Assembly (NCBI RefSeq): GCF_011075055.1
Contig: NC_058149.1
Coordinates: forward strand, 3,199,830-3,263,829
Direction: 5' to 3'
DNA: 64,000 bases
Source of the DNA: Mangifera indica
Taxonomy: Eukaryota; Streptophyta; Magnoliopsida; Sapindales; Anacardiaceae
Position numbers and translations under genes: made by a program. Shown one piece after another: positions 1 through 11,549 of this stretch. The notes below the pieces were generated by a model, which searched no databases, was not told where the DNA came from, and was given only the letters and a program-made list of their open reading frames with translations. Each line of letters opens with the position of its first letter. The first letter of the stretch is position 1.

Positions 1-2080
1 TAGATAATCTTTGACATTTCTCTACTTCTATCTTAAGTTTTGGGACATATCTCTTTTGGTTGAATAATTCATCATTTGACACAGGAATATCAACGGGTTC
101 ACAGTATATCATATTGGATTATTCTAGAATCTTTTGAATATTATGCTTTTATGACAGAGACAAAAGTTTCTTTGAACAATTCCTCTAAATATAAATTCAT
201 AATATGTAATTTGTTTTTCCCATATCCTACAAGTCAAAAAATATGAACAACCATCATTTGATGATTATCACTTACTTCAAATCATTTCTAGCTATCTATA
301 CATCATCATACACATTGATAGAATTACAAATTTGTCATCAGTCTTTGTCACATAGACATGATGATCTTGATTAATCATTTCAAAGTTCAAGTACCAGTAT
401 CTAGATGACAGTTTTAGGTCATTCAATATTTTTGAAGCTCGCACTCTCTGCGCTTCAGACCTATAACAATGAGATCTATATCTTATTTCATGCAGATTTC
501 TTTGTCAAGTTTTCCACTAAAAAAAATTGTCTTGACATTCATCTGGTGTAATTCTAAATTCAAATGTGTTATTACAACTAGAATCAAATAATTGAGGTAA
601 ATCTCATAAATGATGAAAAATATCTTTCTACATAATCTATACCTTCTCATTGGGTACAGTTTTTCGCTATTAAGCGAAATTGTATCTATTTATTGAGTCA
701 TCCGTCTTACGACCAATTCATGAAACTCATTCATTCCTAATGAATTTTCGATCTGACGGTAAGTCAACCAAAACCTAGAATTGGTTTGTTTTCTTTGTAT
801 TTCATCTCTTCTTCCAATGCATTTCAAAATTTTCCTATTAAAGGATGAGACATTTATTTCAGGTTCTTCATCATCTTGGGGAGTGGTTATGAAAACCTTG
901 TTTTCATTTTAAAAACGCACTTGAATACTTTTGGACGTCTACTCCAATGCAATTGAGAATTAATACTCTCACTATCTAAAATAGATTAAAGTTTAATCTC
1001 AATGCTCCCATTATGGTGAGATGAACAAAGCAAACAATTGAAGATCATTACTCCCACTATCCGAAATAGCTTGGAGCTTAATTGCATTTGCTTCCATTAT
1101 TTAGAACAAGTATAAGTCTTATATCTTAGGACTCAACCAATGGTCGTTAAGATATACCCATCCTCATTCTTTTCTCATCTCATTCAAATGAAACCTTTTA
1201 TCAATATCATCCCTATTAAGAAAAATATCCTTTATGAATGTAGTATCTCTAATACAAGTTCAGTTAATCTTCCAACGAAATCCTCTTTAATAAACACTTA
1301 CCCTTTGGAGTGCTCAACATATCTGATAAAGATAAATTCATTTCTTCTCAGTCCCAATTATTCAAACTTATGGGAAAAGTTATGGATTGATATTGCTAAC
1401 CACTAAGGGTGCAATCAATTAACTCAGATTTTCTACCTGACCATAACTCATAGAGAGTGGAAGCAACTGGATTAGTAGGCAATCGGTTAAGTTCTCAAAC
1501 AGCAATAAATATCATATCATCATAAAGTGATTTGACGTTTTGCTTGCGCTTTCATTGACTTAACCAATTCCAATAGAGTTCAATTACTTTTCTTCACTAC
1601 ACTAGTTGTCGCGAAGTTTTGGAATTACTATTTACCATACTATTTCTTTCATTACTTAGTTCCTTAAACTTTTGGAACAAATGCTCAAGACCTCGGTGAG
1701 TTTATAAAACTCTTATTTATTTTGTTTAATTGATTTTCAACCTCAATTATATATAGTGTCTAAAGCAGTCTACTACTTTTGACTTATGGGAGATCAAATA
1801 GACAAGACTGAGTCTAGTATTGTTATCATCACTAATAATGAAATATGAGATACATTCTCAAACTTTACATTCATAGGAAAATATATACCTAAGTATATAG
1901 ATTGCAAAGGAAGTCAAACTCATATAGCTTTGTCAAATGGTTTTCTAGAAGTTTTTTTTCAATTACGCAATGCTTACATACAAACAATTCTATTTATGTG
2001 AAAGTTCCTAATAAACTTTCATAGGCCAATTTATTCAACCAATCTTGGCCAACATGCCCTAATGTAACATGTTATATATT
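1..2080 (-). pseudogene. copia copy A integrase and reverse transcriptase remnant
   Basis: Minus-strand frames match the integrase region of copy B (14.0-14.7 kb in B) and then its reverse transcriptase region (15.3-16.0 kb in B). About 1420-1450 on the minus strand corresponds to the end-of-integrase signature T-P-Y-E-L-W. Around 480-560 the minus strand matches the stretch equivalent to M-D-V-K-T-x-F-L, the start of the copia reverse transcriptase palm. Every frame is broken. The RNase H end lies outside the window. Confidence 0.6.
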
Positions 2081-2409
2081 TGTATTCATTTTCATACACA
2101 TAGGAGAAGCAAATAATGAAAAACTTAACATTATCAAAAATGTAAAGTGACAAACACCATATAACCATTCAACCAACAAACCAAATTTGTAGAAATTAAT
2201 TCTATCACATTTCAATAAAACACTTAGAGAAATTCAAATTATATCCTAGTTTAAGAAGAACAAGTACTTTGATTAGGATTTGTTGAATATTTGGAGCATA
2301 TTGGATTTCGTGTAGGTATAAGATTGGATCATCTGTAAAACTTATTTGCTCGTGTCTATTCCTCTTACTACAACATTTGTGTTGTTGCCTACATATATCC
2401 AATTCACTT

Positions 2410-3240
2410 TATTTAGAATTTGATAAAAATCTACTAAAGATCTTCTATCATGAACTACTCGATCGGTGGCTTCTGAGTCCATAATCCACATAAGATAATA
2501 CTCAGTTAATATCATAGCACTAGAAAATCAAAGTTTCATCACTTTATTTTAAACAAGACTATCATTTTCAGCTCTATTCATTCATAGGCGATATAATTCT
2601 TGTTGCTTCTATTGTAACTATTCATCTTGTTTATGTCTCTACTTCTAGTACTTTTGCCACTCTTCTCATTTCGATTCCTTGTTCTTATTCTTTGAGCATT
2701 AAATGATTTCATTCCTGTATTAGGACTTAAGCCACTCACTTTTAAAAGTTGATTTTACAACGTATGTATGAGTACTAAATTCAGCTGCCTCAAGGGCGCT
2801 TGTCCTCCAATTTTATGTGGTTAGAATAATTAATAAAAGTCATTCTTTCCTTACTGTGGGTCATATGTACCTTTATACGCTCCCACTGTCGAGAAGAAAT
2901 CATTTTTCTAAATGAACCTACCGTTCATGTATCAAGTTACGTGTAGTCGACTTTAGTTTCATGATCAGATTTAACATTCAATCAAATTCAATAATCAACT
3001 GTATTTATTTGGGTACTGCAGTTCCTGCAATCTTTTTAACTAAAACCATACTTATGGCATATGCAGTTGAACATTACTAATACTTATATACTAGATCGTT
3101 ATTCATGAAACTGATCAAAATATCACACAGAGTGGATCTTACTTCTTACATGCGTGATCTGAGTCAGAATAAGATATTACATGTCATTATGCGTCGTTAG
3201 ACCTATGAAACACATCTCAAATTTAGATCTGAGTACTACA
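2410..3240 (-). pseudogene. copia copy A gag and protease remnant
   Basis: On the minus strand about 2445-2490 reads W-I-M-D-S-E-A-T-D. This corresponds to the copia aspartic protease start, whose family form is W-x-x-D-S-G-A-(T/S). The region 2560-3240 aligns with the gag-like segment of copy B at 12876-13570. Several in-frame stops and frame changes rule out a working product. The active-site triad D-S-G is altered to D-S-E here, as it is in copy B. Confidence 0.55.
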
Positions 3241-3259
3241 CAACATCCAAGGATCAGAA

Positions 3260-3700
3260 AACAGATTTCATATGCCAAGACGCGCTGGAAATAGATGTTC
3301 ACGTGTTATCACGCCCCATAATAAGCTCATACGCCCCTCACGCATCGAGTTGACACCGCACGCGCCTCCACGTGTCGTAAAGGGTCTGCAACAAGCTTCA
3401 ACGCACTAGGAATGAGTCAAACGCACCGTCACATGCTTAAATAAAGTTGTCATACTCACACACATGTTGCCACGTGCTGGACAACTAAATTCACGCGCCT
3501 TCATGTGTAGAACAACTCATTCACATGTCGGACTATGTTCTCACACGCTTACACGTGTTGGTAAACGGTTTGGTCAACATTTTGATCGTTGACCGATCAA
3601 CTAACCCGATGGATCATTCATCAGTTCGAGTGACCCTATTGACTCAATGGGTTGACCCGTTGACCAATGGGTCTTGACCAACCCGTTGACCTTCGGATCG
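3260..3700 (-). repeat. copia leader: degenerate GCGCGTG/CACGTG and TTGAC(C) motif arrays
   Basis: About 3280-3560 holds many short copies of CACGTG, CACGCG and ACGCGCC spaced roughly 30-45 bp apart. About 3560-3690 holds a dense run of TTGACC/GGTCAA words. Both arrays recur in the same order in copy B (11550-11900), so they belong to the untranslated leader of this copia family and are not host promoter DNA. Confidence 0.7.
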
Positions 3701-3784
3701 GGTAATCTGGCTTTCCTAACCGCCTTTAACAGTTATATTAAACCGGATCAGGTTGACCTGTCATGGGTGGACCCATATCCAATA

Positions 3785-4047
3785 TTTACAAAAGCCATTA
3801 TTTGAATTAAACCAACTCAATTTAAATTAATATGGGTCTATTCAACTAAAAGATTAATATTAAATACAAAATTGCAAACAATACCCAACAAATGACATAT
3901 ATGATAGTGTAAATTAAATTTTCCCACAGAAAGTTTGGATCGAAAGGCTTGTCCATTTATAATTACTTTTTTAATCTAAAATTAAACTTGGTTAACAAAA
4001 AAGAGATACAGATATTATAATTACATATTAACATTAATCTCTTTTTT
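3785..4047. other. short AT-rich spacer between copia A and the gypsy element
   Basis: 263 bp of AT-rich sequence. No open frame, RNA gene or recognisable repeat is seen. Confidence 0.5.
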
Positions 4048-4431
4048 TGCAAACAATTTAGAAAGAAAATTTTGTTATTTTAACGCTAGGATTGAATAAG
4101 TCTTTAATAGATTAGATTTCAGTTATAATAAACATATTCTTCAACTGTTAAAAGAGTTGAAATAGCTAGCTTAAACTTGTTTTTCAGTCATTAGTTAAGC
4201 TGAAGTAGTTTCTGATTTCCTATGAAGTATCTTCACATTGCTTGGTGTTTGTAAGCCTATAAATAGGCCATATTGTTCCAGTTTAACGACAAGTCTTCAT
4301 TAATGTACAAACATTATTAGTAGCATTTTTATCTTATTCTTACATTATTCTACAAAAAACTTCCAAAATAGCTCAACGAGGCCAAGTAAGAAACCTTGGA
4401 CACAGACCTGTAGTTGAGCAAGATCGTAACA
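4048..4431 (+). repeat. 5' LTR of the gypsy element
   Basis: Aligns base by base with 8858-9243. Shared landmarks are the GCTAGGATTGAATAAGTCT block, a TATAAATAGG promoter-like block (about 4258-4267) and the end GATCGTAACA. The first bases are degraded (TGCAAACAA against TGTTATAAAACAA in the 3' LTR). Confidence 0.85.
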
Positions 4432-4829
4432 ATTTGGTATCAAAACCCAGAATGTCTGACAATTAGCATCTCTAATGTCTGGAACAATAGCTAGAAGACT
4501 AGAGACAACAGATGGAAAGATTAAGTTTTGCGCAAGAGCAGATGTTCCGACAAATGGAACAACGAATGATACAGTAAATGGTAGAATTATTCTAGGTGGC
4601 TCATGTCCATAAGGAAACATCAACAAATCGACTACGACCTCCATAACCCAGTCCTGACAAAGAAGGAACTAATTAAGGGTTTGCCCCCAAACTTTCCAAG
4701 TTTGATTTTCCTAAATTCAACGAGTTTGACGATCCCACTACTTAGATATGTCAAGTTGAACAATTTTTCAAGTTTCAAGCCACTCCACTAGAAGATCAAG
4801 TTCAACTCGCTACCTACCACCTTGGAGGA

Positions 4830-5162
4830 GATACACAACTCTAGTTACAGTGATAGAGGCAACTGAATCGGGATCTATCTTGGGAGGATTTACAAAACAG
4901 GTTGTTGGAGTGATTTGGTACCTTTAGATTTGAAAATTATTTCATTGACCTATGCAAACTCAAACAAGTGAGAACTGTTCGTGAATACCAAACGCAATTT
5001 GATAAATTGCTAGCAAAGGCAAGTAAACTTACAGATATTCAAGAAATAGGGTATTTTGTAAGTGGGCTTAAAGAACACCTGAGAGTTGACGTTCAAGCTC
5101 AAAGACCCATCACTTTAAGTGATGCAATAAGATTGGCTCGAATTTTCAAAAGCAAGGCATAG
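4830..5162 (+). pseudogene. gypsy gag remnant
   Basis: The frame at 4968-5162 gives V-R-E-Y-Q-T-Q-F-D-K-L followed by G-L-K-E-H-L-R, the usual pattern of the plant retrotransposon gag domain (EY-x-x-x-F-x-x-L ... F-x-x-G-L). Only about 64 residues stay in one frame. The upstream part (4660-4960) is frame-broken, and no intact zinc knuckle is seen downstream. Confidence 0.75.
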
Positions 5163-5544
5163 AAACATGATTCTCACTCTATATTAATCTTAGAAGGAGC
5201 AAGAAATGGCTCATTTGAATCAAGCATGCCTATGGTTTCAGGTAATAAAAATCCTATAAACACCTCTTCAAGAAAGACCACTTCCTCCCTACTGTTAGAC
5301 AATTCACTCTATCTAAGCTGCAACAATGTCGACATCAATGTCTATGTTTCCATTGTGATGAGCATTTCACAACAAATCATATGTGCAAGCCATTGTTCCT
5401 CATTAAGCTAGAGCAAGTTGTCAACTCTGTTGAGGAAGAAGAACCAGAGGAAGACAACAACATCAACTTTGAGTAACCAGAGATCTTTTTACATGCCTTG
5501 GCAAAGGTACTCACCCCTCAAACAATATAAGTTTTAGCTTATAT

Positions 5545-5899
5545 CAAAGGGCTACAATTCAATGCCTTGGTAGATTCTGGATCAACCCATAACTTTCTCC
5601 ATGAGGAGATTGCTCAACATCGAAAGCTCCCGATAGAACAAAGACCACTAATAAAAGTCACTGTAGCTAACAGAGACAAATCGGTGAGTCAAAGAGTTTA
5701 CAGACAGGTTAAAGTTATTCTCTATAACACCCATTTCCTAATAGATTTTTTTCTCTTGCTACTTGATTATGACGTCATCCTTGGGGCTCAATACCTCCAA
5801 ACAGTGGGCTCAATGGCTCAAAACATTGGGCTCAATTTTCTAAAATTTCAAGACTATAGAGATGCAATTTTCTCACCAAGGGCATACTATCAAATTTAA
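5545..5899 (+). pseudogene. gypsy aspartic protease remnant
   Basis: The frame from 5567 begins V-D-S-G-S-T-H-N-F, with the D-S-G active-site triad of retropepsins followed by the H-N-F typical of plant gypsy proteases. A later D-V-I-L-G (about residues 70-74) fits the flap-to-second-hydrophobic-strand segment. The frame then reaches a stop at 5897-5899, before the reverse transcriptase. Confidence 0.78.
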
Positions 5900-6169
5900 A
5901 GGAAAGAGTGTTCATGAAACCAAATTAGTCAAGGAAAAGGCCATAAATAAAGCACTACAACAAAACATTGGAAGATGAGTTTTGCTTCAGATTTTTGCCA
6001 CCACAATAGAGCCCCACAAATTAGATAATCCATAAGAACGGGCTTGCTTACAACAGGAATTTCCTACTGTCTTCAAGAAACCTGAAGGCCTTCCACCAAG
6101 TCGAATACTTGACCACCGAATTCCATTACAACTCGGGAGCGACCTAATGAGTGTCTGCCTATTTCATTA

Positions 6170-6870
6170 CCTTTATTTTCAAAAGCAAGAGATTGAAAAA
6201 CTGGTATCTGAAATGCTCACATAGGGATTTATACAACCAAGTTTGAGCCCTTTTTCATCCCCCGTTCTTCTTGTTAAAAAAAAAAAAGACAACACTTGGC
6301 GCTTTTGCGTGGATTATCGAGCACTAAACAAGTTTACTGTCAATGACAAGTTTCCTATTCCAGTTATTGAAGAGCTTCTAGATGAGTTGTGTGGAGCGAA
6401 ATGGTTCACAAAACTCGACCTATGGTTCAGATATCACCAAATTCGAATGCACTTTGAAGACATACCTAAGACCGTTTTTCGTACATACCACAGTCACTTC
6501 GAATTTTTGGTAATACCATTTGGACTCTCTAATGCACCATCCACATTCCAGTTACTCATGAATGATATCTTTCAGCCTTACTTGAGAAAATTTATTCTCA
6601 TATTTTTTTGACGACATTTTGATCTACAGTCAAAATTTGTCAAATCACATATCATATGTTCGAATGGTTTTTTCCATCTTAAAAGAATACTAGTTAGTCA
6701 TTAAAAGGGGAAAATGCAGATTTGGTTTAAAACGAGTCCATTATTTAGGACATGTTATCGATGAATAGGGAGTAAAGGCATATCTAAAAAAAATTGTGGC
6801 AATGACCAATTGGCCTAGACCAAAGAATATTAAGGAATTATGTGGGTTTTTATGACGTGTTACTATTGAA
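6170..6870 (+). pseudogene. gypsy reverse transcriptase remnant, frameshifted
   Basis: 6243-6600 carries the reverse transcriptase fingers and palm: [21 protein letters not shown], the first catalytic Asp in K-L-D-L, and P-F-G-L-S-N-A-P. The second catalytic motif F-D-D-I-L-I-Y is present at 6607-6627 but in another frame, after a T-run at 6602-6609 where a single-base slip fits. Downstream, H-Y-L-G-H-V-I is recognisable (about 6740-6760). Further stops follow. Confidence 0.88.
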
Positions 6871-6982
6871 GGTTTATAGCAATTTATGGGATTATTGCTC
6901 GACCTTTAATATACCTTATTAAGAAAACGCCTTCCAATAGAATTATATGGCATAAGAGGCATTCAATCAACTAAAGGGAGAT

Positions 6983-7354
6983 ATGACCAAGGCCCTTGTA
7001 TTAGCTCTTCTTGATTTTTCAAGCCCTTTTATAATGGAGTGTGATGCATCAGATTCCGAAATTGGAGTTGTTCTTTCACAACATAACCAATCTATTGCTT
7101 ACTTCAGCACAACACTTAAATGGAAAAATTTGTCTCTCTCTGCCTATGAGAATGAACTAATAGCCTTAGTATTGGCAGTTCAAAGGTGGCGACCTTATTT
7201 ACTTGGAAGATCATTCACAGTGAGAATAGACCATAGAAGCCTTAAGTATGTGTGGGATCAACGTATAACTACTGAGGCACAACAATGGTGGCTGGTGAAA
7301 CTCTTAGGCTATGACTTCGTCATTGAATACTGTCGAGAAAGACTAACAATGTAG
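6983..7354 (+). pseudogene. gypsy RNase H remnant
   Basis: A 123-residue open stretch with the retrotransposon RNase H pattern: M-E-C-D-A-S-D (first catalytic Asp), then Y-E-N-E-L-I-A-L-V (catalytic Glu), W-R-P-Y-L-L-G, and I-D-H-R-S-L-K-Y (the Asp-His block). It ends at a stop at 7352-7354, so it cannot continue into integrase. Confidence 0.85.
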
Positions 7355-7453
7355 TCTTGTAACAAAATACATGGTCATTTCCATTCCTACTCTACAATGG
7401 CTTTAGCTTGTTCATGAAGAAATCAATCTCACCTTGACATTAAAAAATTACAC

Positions 7454-8401
7454 TTGTTAGTGGAATCAGGTGAAGCGGTTGGACCTTGGCAGCTTCAACA
7501 AGGGATACTCTTCTTCAAAGGTAAAATCTTTCTTCCTCAAGACTTTGTCTTGATTCCAACCATCATTAAAGAAATGCACGAGGGAAGCCATAAGGGTTAT
7601 TTTAAGACCTTACACCATCTTAAGACAGTTTTTTTGGAAAAAAAATAAAAGACTCTATCTGTAAGTACATTCAAGAATACAATGTTTGCCAATGTCACAA
7701 GGTAGACTCATAAATGCCTCTAGGTTTTCTTCAGCCTTTACTAATACCTACTCAAGTTTGGGTTGATATATCGATGGATTTCATAGATGGGGTGCCTCTC
7801 TCAAATGGTAAAACAAATTTATGTGTCATTGTAGATAAGTTCTCCAAGTATGGACATTTTATTCCACTTTCGCATTCGTACACAACACCATCAGTTGTGC
7901 AAATCTTCTTTGAGAACATTTTTAATTACATGGAATGCCACAATCAATAGTTTGTAATTGAGACCTCACTTTCATAAGTTCATTTTGGAAGGAGTTGTTC
8001 AAACTTTAAGGAACAAACTTCAATTTTAGTTTTCCTATCATTTACAAATCGATGGTCAAACAGAAGTAGTCAATTGAACTATTGAAATGTATTTAAGATG
8101 TTTCACGAGCTCTCAACCAAAAAAGTGGACTCAGTGGCTGGCGTGGGCTGAGTATTTTTATAACACTAGCATCTGTTTTGCTACTCGTACCACACCGTTT
8201 CAAATTGTATATGGAGGACCACCACCAACATTACTTTCATATATTCTAGGCATTGCAAAAGTTCAAGCTATGAAAGACACATTGTTACAATGGGATAAGA
8301 CTCTTAAGGAACTTTGCTATAATTTGCAACAAGCCCAAAATAGGATGAAACAATTCTATGATCGACATCACACCGAAAAATCATTTGAAGTTAGAGATTA
8401 A
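7454..8401 (+). pseudogene. gypsy integrase remnant
   Basis: 7454-7648 carries the zinc-binding start (H-E-G-S-H-K-G-Y matches the H-x3-H part). 7714-7950 gives V-W-V-D-I-S-M-D-F-I-D-G-(V)-P, the first Asp of the D-D-E core, then V-I-V-D-K-F-S-K-Y-x-H-F. 8087-8401 gives the end of the core (W-A-E-Y-F-Y-N-T and T-P-F-Q-I-V-Y-G). The pieces are separated by stops and frame changes, and the usual second Asp segment (about 7955-8050) is scrambled. Confidence 0.85.
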
Positions 8402-8800
8402 GTTTGTTTATGGCTTCAACCACACAAACAAGTTACAGTTTCAAGGAAACCCTCACAAAAGCTAGCGACTCCCTTTTATGGACCTTTCAAGGTGCTCAAG
8501 AAAATAGGCCAAGTCACAGACAAGCTTGAATTGCCATTAACCAGTCGGGTCCATCTGGTCTTTCACGTCTCCCTATTAAAGAAACAAGTTCGAGAAGCCA
8601 ATCAAGTCTCCCCTATATTGCCAGAAATGGAAGAGGATGTTTTGAAAGTAAGTAAACAATCAGAAACGATTCTGGCCACATGACACAATGGAAAGCAAAG
8701 GGAGGTGTTGGTCAAATGGGTGGGGTTGTCGTCATCTAAAGCAACATGGGTTGCCAAGAGTGTAATTCAACAAGAGTTTCCAAATTTTTTATTTCCTCAA
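8402..8800 (+). pseudogene. gypsy integrase C-terminus with chromodomain-like end
   Basis: 8492-8683 shows the C-terminal integrase stretch with V-F-H-V-S-L-L-K. After a stop, 8700-8790 reads V-L-V-K-W-V-G-L then A-T-W, as in the chromodomain of plant chromovirus-type gypsy elements (family form V-x-W-x-G ... x-T-W-E). This places the element with chromodomain-bearing gypsy elements; the assignment to a clade is inference. Confidence 0.65.
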
Positions 8801-8857
8801 GAACAAGGAGAAATTTTTATTTCCTCAAGGACAAGGAGAAATTTAAGGGAAGGGGAA

Positions 8858-9243
8858 TGTTATAAAACAACTTAGAAAAAAAATTATTATTTTAATGCTA
8901 GGATTGAATAAGTCTCTACTGGATTAGATTTCCACTATAATAAACATATTCTTCAGTTATTAGTTGAGTTGAAATAGTTAGCTTAGACTTGTTCTTCAGT
9001 CATTAGTTAAGCTAAAGTAGTTCCTGATTTCTCGTTAGTTATCCTTACATTAGTTGGGGTCTGTAAGCCTATAAATAGGTCATGTTGTTCCAGTTTAATA
9101 ACGAGTTTACACTAACATATAAACATTATCAATAGCATTTTTATCTTATTCTTACATTGTTTTGCAGAAAGCTTTCAAAATAGCTCGACGAGGCCAAGTA
9201 AGAAACCTTAGACGTAGACCTATAGTTGAGCAAGGTCGTAACA
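8858..9243 (+). repeat. 3' LTR of the gypsy element
   Basis: 386 bp, starting TGTTATAAAAC directly after a purine tract and ending GGTCGTAACA. The terminal 5-bp inverted repeat TGTTA/TAACA is intact. It differs from the 5' LTR at many sites, so the insertion is old. Confidence 0.88.
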
Positions 9244-10729
9244 TTTTCTACTAGTCTAATATTTTCTCTCACTTAAACAAAGCACACATAATCACAAAAT
9301 ATCCTTTCTTTTATCAATTTTTTCTTTATTCTTTTCCATGGATGGCCACCTAATTCTGAATTACACACCTTGCAAAATTTGTCGCTTCCAAATCTATCGG
9401 TTATCAAATAGATGCTAGCATTGATCATAACTGCAATCATTATAACAACAATCAACATTTCACCCTATCCCATAATTGACTACATAATTTTGTCGACCAT
9501 CAATTTGTCAATCATATCCCCTTATTAACAAAAATTGGCCACGAACAACCAAAGATCTTACCATAAAAACATCACTACAATTTAACATCCTCGTTCCCAC
9601 CATCACATCCACCTCATCCTCCAAAGTCTTGATTTACATATAGAAACAAAATAAACCACTTCTATTATTAAAGATGCAATTTATGAAATATGACTTTTTG
9701 ATCCATTTCATCTTATGGTTAGGACATTGTCTTTTCATGTTAAAGATATAGGCTTGATTTCTGTAAGAGATACATACTTATTCTCAATCACTTTCAATTA
9801 GTGTTCATTGCTTAGTGATTGCTCACTGTATAGGTAGAAAAGGTGGTTTGGAAACTTCTAATTTCCCAACAAACTTATTAGGAAACAAATAATATAAGAA
9901 TGAGCACTTGTTATTTTAACTGATCAGCTTAGCTATTGGGTAGATGATGGCATAACAAATACTTCTCTAGGCCATGCAAGATATTTTAGTACTAACCTTA
10001 ATACATAGCAAGAAAAAGTCAATGCAATAATGACAATCTTAGTTATAACAATTAGACTTCGTAAAATAGATAGATTATTTATGGATAACTCCCTTAGAAA
10101 TAGGTATGAGTTTTAAGTTTTTTTATCTATATCATTTTAAACAAATTTAAAAAATATGAATACTAAACACTTTTTTATAGATATTTAATCAATGTTAAAA
10201 TTCTTCAAATTTATTAAAAATATTCTTTAATTTGAGGTAAATTTTTGTTTATTCACGAATACTTATATACTTAAATGTTAAAATTTTTTGTTGTAGATAT
10301 TTTTTCCGTGTTTAATTTTAAAATTCTTTAAATCTATAGATAATATATTTATAATTTGAAAAAAAAATTTATTCTTTCATAAAATATTTATATACTTAAA
10401 GAGAATAATATTAAAATTTATCAAATAAATACATTAAAATAATACAAATAAAAGAGATATAATAAAAAATCAATATTAACAGATAATTCATAGATCAATC
10501 CATACCCAAAAAGTCAAGAATGAGTTTTAGAAATTATTACCCATATAAATTGACCAGTTTTATATCCCCTTTTTATCTGCCCTACATCTAATCCTTCTAA
10601 TAATAACATTAATTAGCAAGATCTTAAAAATAAATAAAGTGAATACTTGGTGATAGTATTTTCGGTTGAAAGTGATAAATTTTATATATATATATATATA
10701 AATAAAATTTTCAGACAAACAAATTGAAT
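9244..10729. other. intergenic, AT-rich; one imperfect tandem repeat, no gene
   Basis: No open frame with family resemblance. 10177-10415 contains two imperfect copies of a roughly 120-bp AT-rich unit: each starts TAGATATTT and each contains ATATACTTAAA near its end. A short (TA)n run lies at 10685-10700. Confidence 0.5.
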
Positions 10730-10734
10730 ATATC

Positions 10735-11089
10735 TATTGGATCCGGGTCCACCCATGACGGGCCGACCCGACCCGATTAGCAGTTAGACTTTTATATAAA
10801 AAGTCTTAACTGCCTCCCAAAGCGATAGAATCAAAAAATGATGAGAATGTAATGAGAATGAGAGGTCATTTTACAGAGAACCTTTCTCTCCTGCCAAAAC
10901 GAATACGCACAATAAATGAGTCTCCCAAATGGAAATCAGTACGTGGGCAATTGGCGTCGTGGAAACAGACTAACGTCAACACCTCGCGTAGAATTCGAAG
11001 ACGCTTCATCGAACACACAAACAGGTACGCAAATTCTATTTACAGATTTCACAGAATTCGGATCCTGACATGTTTAATTGTTTCTAACA
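10735..11089 (+). repeat. 5' LTR of copia copy B
   Basis: 355 bp, TATTGGATCC...TTTCTAACA. It is nearly identical to 17808-18172 except for a 10-bp insertion in the latter (repeat of GCGGTTATTG) and scattered single-base changes. This suggests a fairly recent insertion compared with the gypsy element. The 5' end is TA rather than the usual TG in both LTRs. Confidence 0.92.
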
Positions 11090-11090
11090 T

Positions 11091-11102
11091 TGGTATCAGA
11101 GC
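11091..11102 (+). other. primer-binding site of copia copy B
   Basis: TGGTATCAGAGC, the standard copia primer site complementary to the 3' end of plant initiator-Met tRNA, one base after the LTR. Confidence 0.9.
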
Positions 11103-11549
11103 CTAGGATACATATTTGTTATGTTTTCTGTGAATGATATTGCGTATATTATACGAATTAGAATCTGTATATAGAAATTTGTTTAAAATTTTGTTTTTGG
11201 GGACGAATTTAATTCGGCCAAAATTGCATGAAATTGGTGTTGGGAAACATGTTGGAAGATTGCTAGGGATGATATTACATATTTTAAATTGAAAATCAAC
11301 TTGAATTAACGCCGAAATCGATCGAAATAGACCCAAATCCGAGACCCAAGGCGTGTCTTTCTTGCTCGCCGTTTCGATGGTTCCGGTGCCATCGACGCTG
11401 AAACTTAGAACGATTAAACTCTGCGTTGACTGGGCTTCAAAAGCCCTATGGTATTGTTGCCGAAAAATCATCGAAAAATGGCCAATTAGACGGACAGAAG
11501 ATTTAGGGTTCATCACGCTATTTCGGGTCAAAATCGGGTTGGGAGAACC

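Larger units (their letters stand above)
1..3784 (-). mobile_element. Ty1/copia LTR retrotransposon copy A, decayed, truncated by the window edge
   Basis: Read on the minus strand, this matches copy B (10735-18172) collinearly: 3784 pairs with the first base of B's 5' LTR and position 1 pairs with about 16020 in B. The order on the minus strand is LTR stub, TTGAC/GCGCGTG-rich leader, gag, protease, integrase, reverse transcriptase. The family terminus TATTGG lies at 3779-3784 on the minus strand. Only about 60 bp of LTR start remain; the rest of the LTR, the primer site and the first leader bases are deleted, as is about 880 bp matching B 11996-12875. All frames carry many stops. The open frame at 1140-1406 (plus) is antisense to the integrase region and is not a gene. 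Confidence 0.85.
4048..9243 (+). mobile_element. Ty3/gypsy LTR retrotransposon, near full length, decayed
   Basis: Two LTRs (4048-4431 and 8858-9243) bound a 5.2-kb element. The 3' LTR begins TGTTA and ends TAACA. A primer-site-like TGGTATCAAAACCC (4435-4448) follows the 5' LTR, and a purine tract AAGGGAAGGGGAA (8845-8857) precedes the 3' LTR. In order on the plus strand come gag, protease, reverse transcriptase, RNase H, integrase zinc finger, integrase core and a chromodomain-like end, the order typical of Ty3/gypsy. Stops and frameshifts lie between and within domains, so it is non-autonomous. No convincing target duplication is seen: T-rich flanks on both sides make it ambiguous. Confidence 0.92.

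Noticed and set aside
1140..1406. 88-codon frame, with a similar one at 14636-14902 on the opposite strand
   Set aside because: Both are antisense to the same stretch of the copia integrase end. The similarity between them comes from the two element copies, not from a conserved protein.
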